This document shows positions 61,601 to 64,000 of a stretch of 64,000 bases of DNA, piece after piece; the stretch's first letter is position 1, and the number at the start of each line of letters is the position of its first letter. The notes below the pieces were generated by a model. That model did not search any database. It had not been told where the DNA came from and worked only from the letters and a program-made list of their open reading frames with translations. Location: positions 13,397,001 through 13,461,000 of the forward strand of contig OU612067.1 of NCBI GenBank assembly GCA_914767715.1, given 5' to 3'. Made by a program: the position numbers and the translations under genes. Source of the DNA: Membranipora membranacea (lineage: Eukaryota > Bryozoa > Gymnolaemata > Cheilostomatida > Membraniporidae).

Positions 61601-64000
61601 TGAAAAATTAAATCTCCGTTCGATTCTTATCAAACTCCGACCAGTTCAAGCTCTTATTGGCCTTACTCAAAATCCAGAATATCGGAATCCTCGGATTAAC
61701 TGGTGGGTAATAACGCTGACTTGAAATTTCGAAAAATATACCAAGGGAGGGTATCACGCTTTTTTTTCACTCAGATCAAAAGATAGATTTGCTTCCAACT
61801 CACCTCATAAGGAAGAGCAACTCCTGCTGATCTCAAATCTGCAAACCGTTCGGCTCTGCTGCTTTTCATTCTCCGTCAGCGATCGTTTTAATTAGGGTCA
61901 CTTTTGCTAAAAAAAAACATGCCAAACGGCAGCATTGAAAAATTAAATCTCTGTTCGATTCTTATCAAACTCCGACCAGTTCAAGCTCTTATTGGCCTTA
62001 CTCAATATCCAGAATATCGGAATCCTCGGATTAACTGGTGGGTAATAACGCTGACTTGAAATTTCGAAAAATATACCAAGGGAGGGTATTACGCTTTTTT
62101 TTCGCTCAGATCAAAAAATAGATTTGCTTCCAACTCACCTCATAAGGAGGAGCAACTCCTGCTGATCTCAAATCTGCAAACCGTTTGGCTCTGCTGCTCC
62201 TCATTCTCCGTCAGCGTTCGTTTTAATTAGGGTCACTTTTGCTAAAAAAAAACATGCCAAACGGCAGCATTGAAAAATTAAATCTCTGTTCGATTCTTCT
62301 CAAACTCCGACCAGTTCAAGCTCTTATTGGCCTTACTCAAAATCCAGAATATCGGAATCCTCAGATTAACTGGTGGGTAATAACGCTGACTTGAAATTTC
62401 GAAAAATATACCAAGGGAGGGTATCACGCTTTTTTTTCGCTCAGATCAAAAAATAGATTTGCTTCCAACTCACCTCATAAGGAGGAGCAACTCCTGCTGA
62501 TCTCAAATCTGCAAACCGTTTGGCTCTGCTGCTTTTCATTCTCCGTCAGCGTTCGTTTTAATTAGGGTCACTTTTGCTAAAAAAAAACATGCCAAACGGC
62601 ACCATTAAAAAATTAAATCTCTGTTCGATTCTTATCAAACTCCGACCAGTTCAAGCTCTTATTGGCCTTACTCAAAATCCAGAATATCGGAATCCTTGGA
62701 TTAACTGGTGGGTAATAACGCTGACTTGAAATTTCGAAAAATATACCAAGGGAGGGTATCACGCTTTTTTTTGCCTCAGATCAAAAAATAGATTTGCTTC
62801 CAACTCACCTCATAAGGAGGAGCAACTCCTGCTGATCTCAAATCTGCAACCCGTTTGGCTCTGCTGCTTTTCATTCTCCGTCAGCGTTCGTTTTAATTAG
62901 GGTCACTTTTGCTAAAAAAAAACATGCCAAACGGCAGCATTGAAAAATTAAATCTCTGTTCGATTCTTATCAAACTCCGACCAGTTCAAGCTCTTATTGG
63001 CCTTACTCAAAATCCAGAATATCGGAATCCTCTGATTAACTGGTGGGTAATAACGCTGACTTGAAATTTCGAAAAATATACCAAGGGAGGGTATCACGCT
63101 TTTTTTTCACTCAGATCAAAAAATAGATTTGCTTCCAACTCACCTCATAAGGAGGAGCAACTCCTGCTGATCTCAAATCTGCAAACCGTTCGGCTCTGCT
63201 GCTTTTCATTCTCCGTCAGCAATCGTTTTAATTAGGGTCACTTTTGCTAAAAAAAAACATGCCAAACGGCGGCATTGAAAAATCAAATCTCTGTTCGATT
63301 CTTATCAAACTCCGACCAGTTCAAGCTCTTATTGGCCTTACTCAAAATCCAGAATATCGGAATCCTCGGATTAACTGGTGGGTAATAACGCTGACTTGAA
63401 ATTTCGAAAAATATACCAAGGGAGGGTATCACGCTTTTCTTTCGCTCAGATCAAAAAATAGATTTGCTTCCAACTCACCTCATAAGGAGGAGCAACTCCT
63501 GCTGATCTCAAATCTGCAAACCGTTTGGCTCTGCTGCTTTTCATTCTCCGTCAGCGTTCGTTTTGATTAGGGTCACTTTTGCTAAAAAAAGACATGCCAA
63601 ACGGCAGCATTGAAAAATTAAATCTCTGTTCGATTCTTATCAAACTCCGACCAGTTCAAGCTCTTATTGGCCTTACTCAAAATCCAGAATATCGGAATCC
63701 TCGGATTAACTGGTGGGTAATAACGCTGACTTGAAATTTTGAAAAATATACCAAGGGAGGGTATCACGCTTTTTTTTCGCTCAGATCAAAAAATAGATTT
63801 GCTTCCAACTCACCTCATAAGGAGGAGCAACTCCTGCTGATCTCAAATCTGCAAACCGTTTGGCTCTGCTGCTTTTCATTCTCCGTCAGCGTTCGTTTTA
63901 ATTAGGGTCACTTTTGCTAAAAAAAAACATGCCAAACGGCAGCATTGAAAAATTAAATCTCTGTTCGATTCTTATCAAACTCCGACCAGTTCAAGCTCTT
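61601..64000. repeat. Diverged type A flank, right
   Basis: About seven type A monomers with more private changes than the core. Two monomers four units apart (1,340 bp) share TTTCACTCAG, CCGTTCGGC and an ATCG in place of TTCG after CAGC: CAGCGATCG near 61,876 and CAGCAATCG near 63,216. The second has one further change, so it is the more derived. Others: GCTGCTCCTC near 62,194, TTTTGCCTCAG near 62,768, ATCCTTGG near 62,692 and GCGGCATT near 63,269. The array continues past the window edge in mid-monomer. Confidence 0.85.

Larger units (their letters stand above)
1..64000. repeat. 335-bp satellite DNA array, about 191 head-to-tail monomers
   Basis: The same roughly 335-bp unit repeats from the first to the last base. 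The box CAAGCTCTTATTGGCC occurs at 1, 336, 671, 1005 and so on to 63,992, always on the + strand, so there are no inversions. Spacing departs from 335 by only a few bases: 334 or 336 from A-tract or T-tract length changes, 341 where a 6-bp insertion occurs. Base composition counted on the consensus is C 76, G 58 of 335, about 40% GC. No stretch of more than a few bases fails to align to the monomer, so there is no transposon, gene or spacer anywhere. The unit length is not a multiple of 3, so every reading frame is closed within a few monomers. I do not recognise the satellite family; a eukaryotic heterochromatic or centromeric location is inferred from array size and purity. Confidence 0.98.

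Noticed and set aside
1-64000. CRISPR array or bacterial repeat cassette
   Set aside because: There are no unique spacers: the repeat unit is 335 bp and adjacent copies join directly with no variable sequence between them.
1-64000. Transposon, LTR or integrated virus as source of the repeat
   Set aside because: No terminal repeats, target-site duplications, polymerase or integrase motifs are seen in any frame, and no monomer shows a boundary with other sequence.

Overview
The whole 64 kb window is one uninterrupted head-to-tail satellite DNA array. The monomer is about 335 bp, all copies point the same way, and there is no unique sequence, transposon, RNA gene or protein gene. With the phase set at the CAAGCTCTTATTGGCC box at base 1, the same box recurs at 336, 671, 1005 and onward to 63,992, which gives about 191 monomers averaging 335.0 bp. 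The consensus monomer is about 40% GC, with 13 CpG observed against about 13 expected. A megasatellite of this kind points to a eukaryotic nuclear genome, from a centromeric, pericentromeric or other heterochromatic block. I do not recognise the satellite and cannot name the species.

The monomers fall into two main lineages set by three linked sites (monomer coordinates 140, 240 and 298). Type A has TAGATTT / TTCGTTTTAA / AATTAAAT. Type B has TATATTT / TTCGATTTAA / AATCAAAT. Diverged type A fills both window ends (about 1-5,860 and 61,600-64,000) and two interior blocks (about 18,030-29,200 and 32,280-36,280). Type B fills about 8,610-18,030, 29,270-32,280 and 36,300-61,600. Long runs of virtually identical type B copies occur near 49.6-50.6 kb.

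On top of the monomers lies a nested set of in-register tandem segmental duplications, each a whole number of monomers. Left to right they are 4 monomers (5.9/7.2 kb), 18 monomers (8.2/14.2 kb) containing a 6-monomer duplication (10.0/12.0 kb), 3 monomers (20.3/21.3 kb), 5 monomers (22.6/24.2/32.3 kb), 24 monomers (24.2/32.3 kb, second copy 3 monomers shorter), 12 monomers (39.4/43.4 kb) containing a 7-monomer duplication (44.8/47.1 kb), and a shuffled 5-7 monomer higher-order pattern (52.6-60.6 kb).

The picture is an array expanding from within by unequal exchange. Old diverged type A monomers, including a shared rare subtype, sit at both ends and younger homogenised type B lies between them. 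This resembles the layered-expansion pattern described for centromeric satellites. A centromeric role is an inference only; nothing in the sequence proves it.
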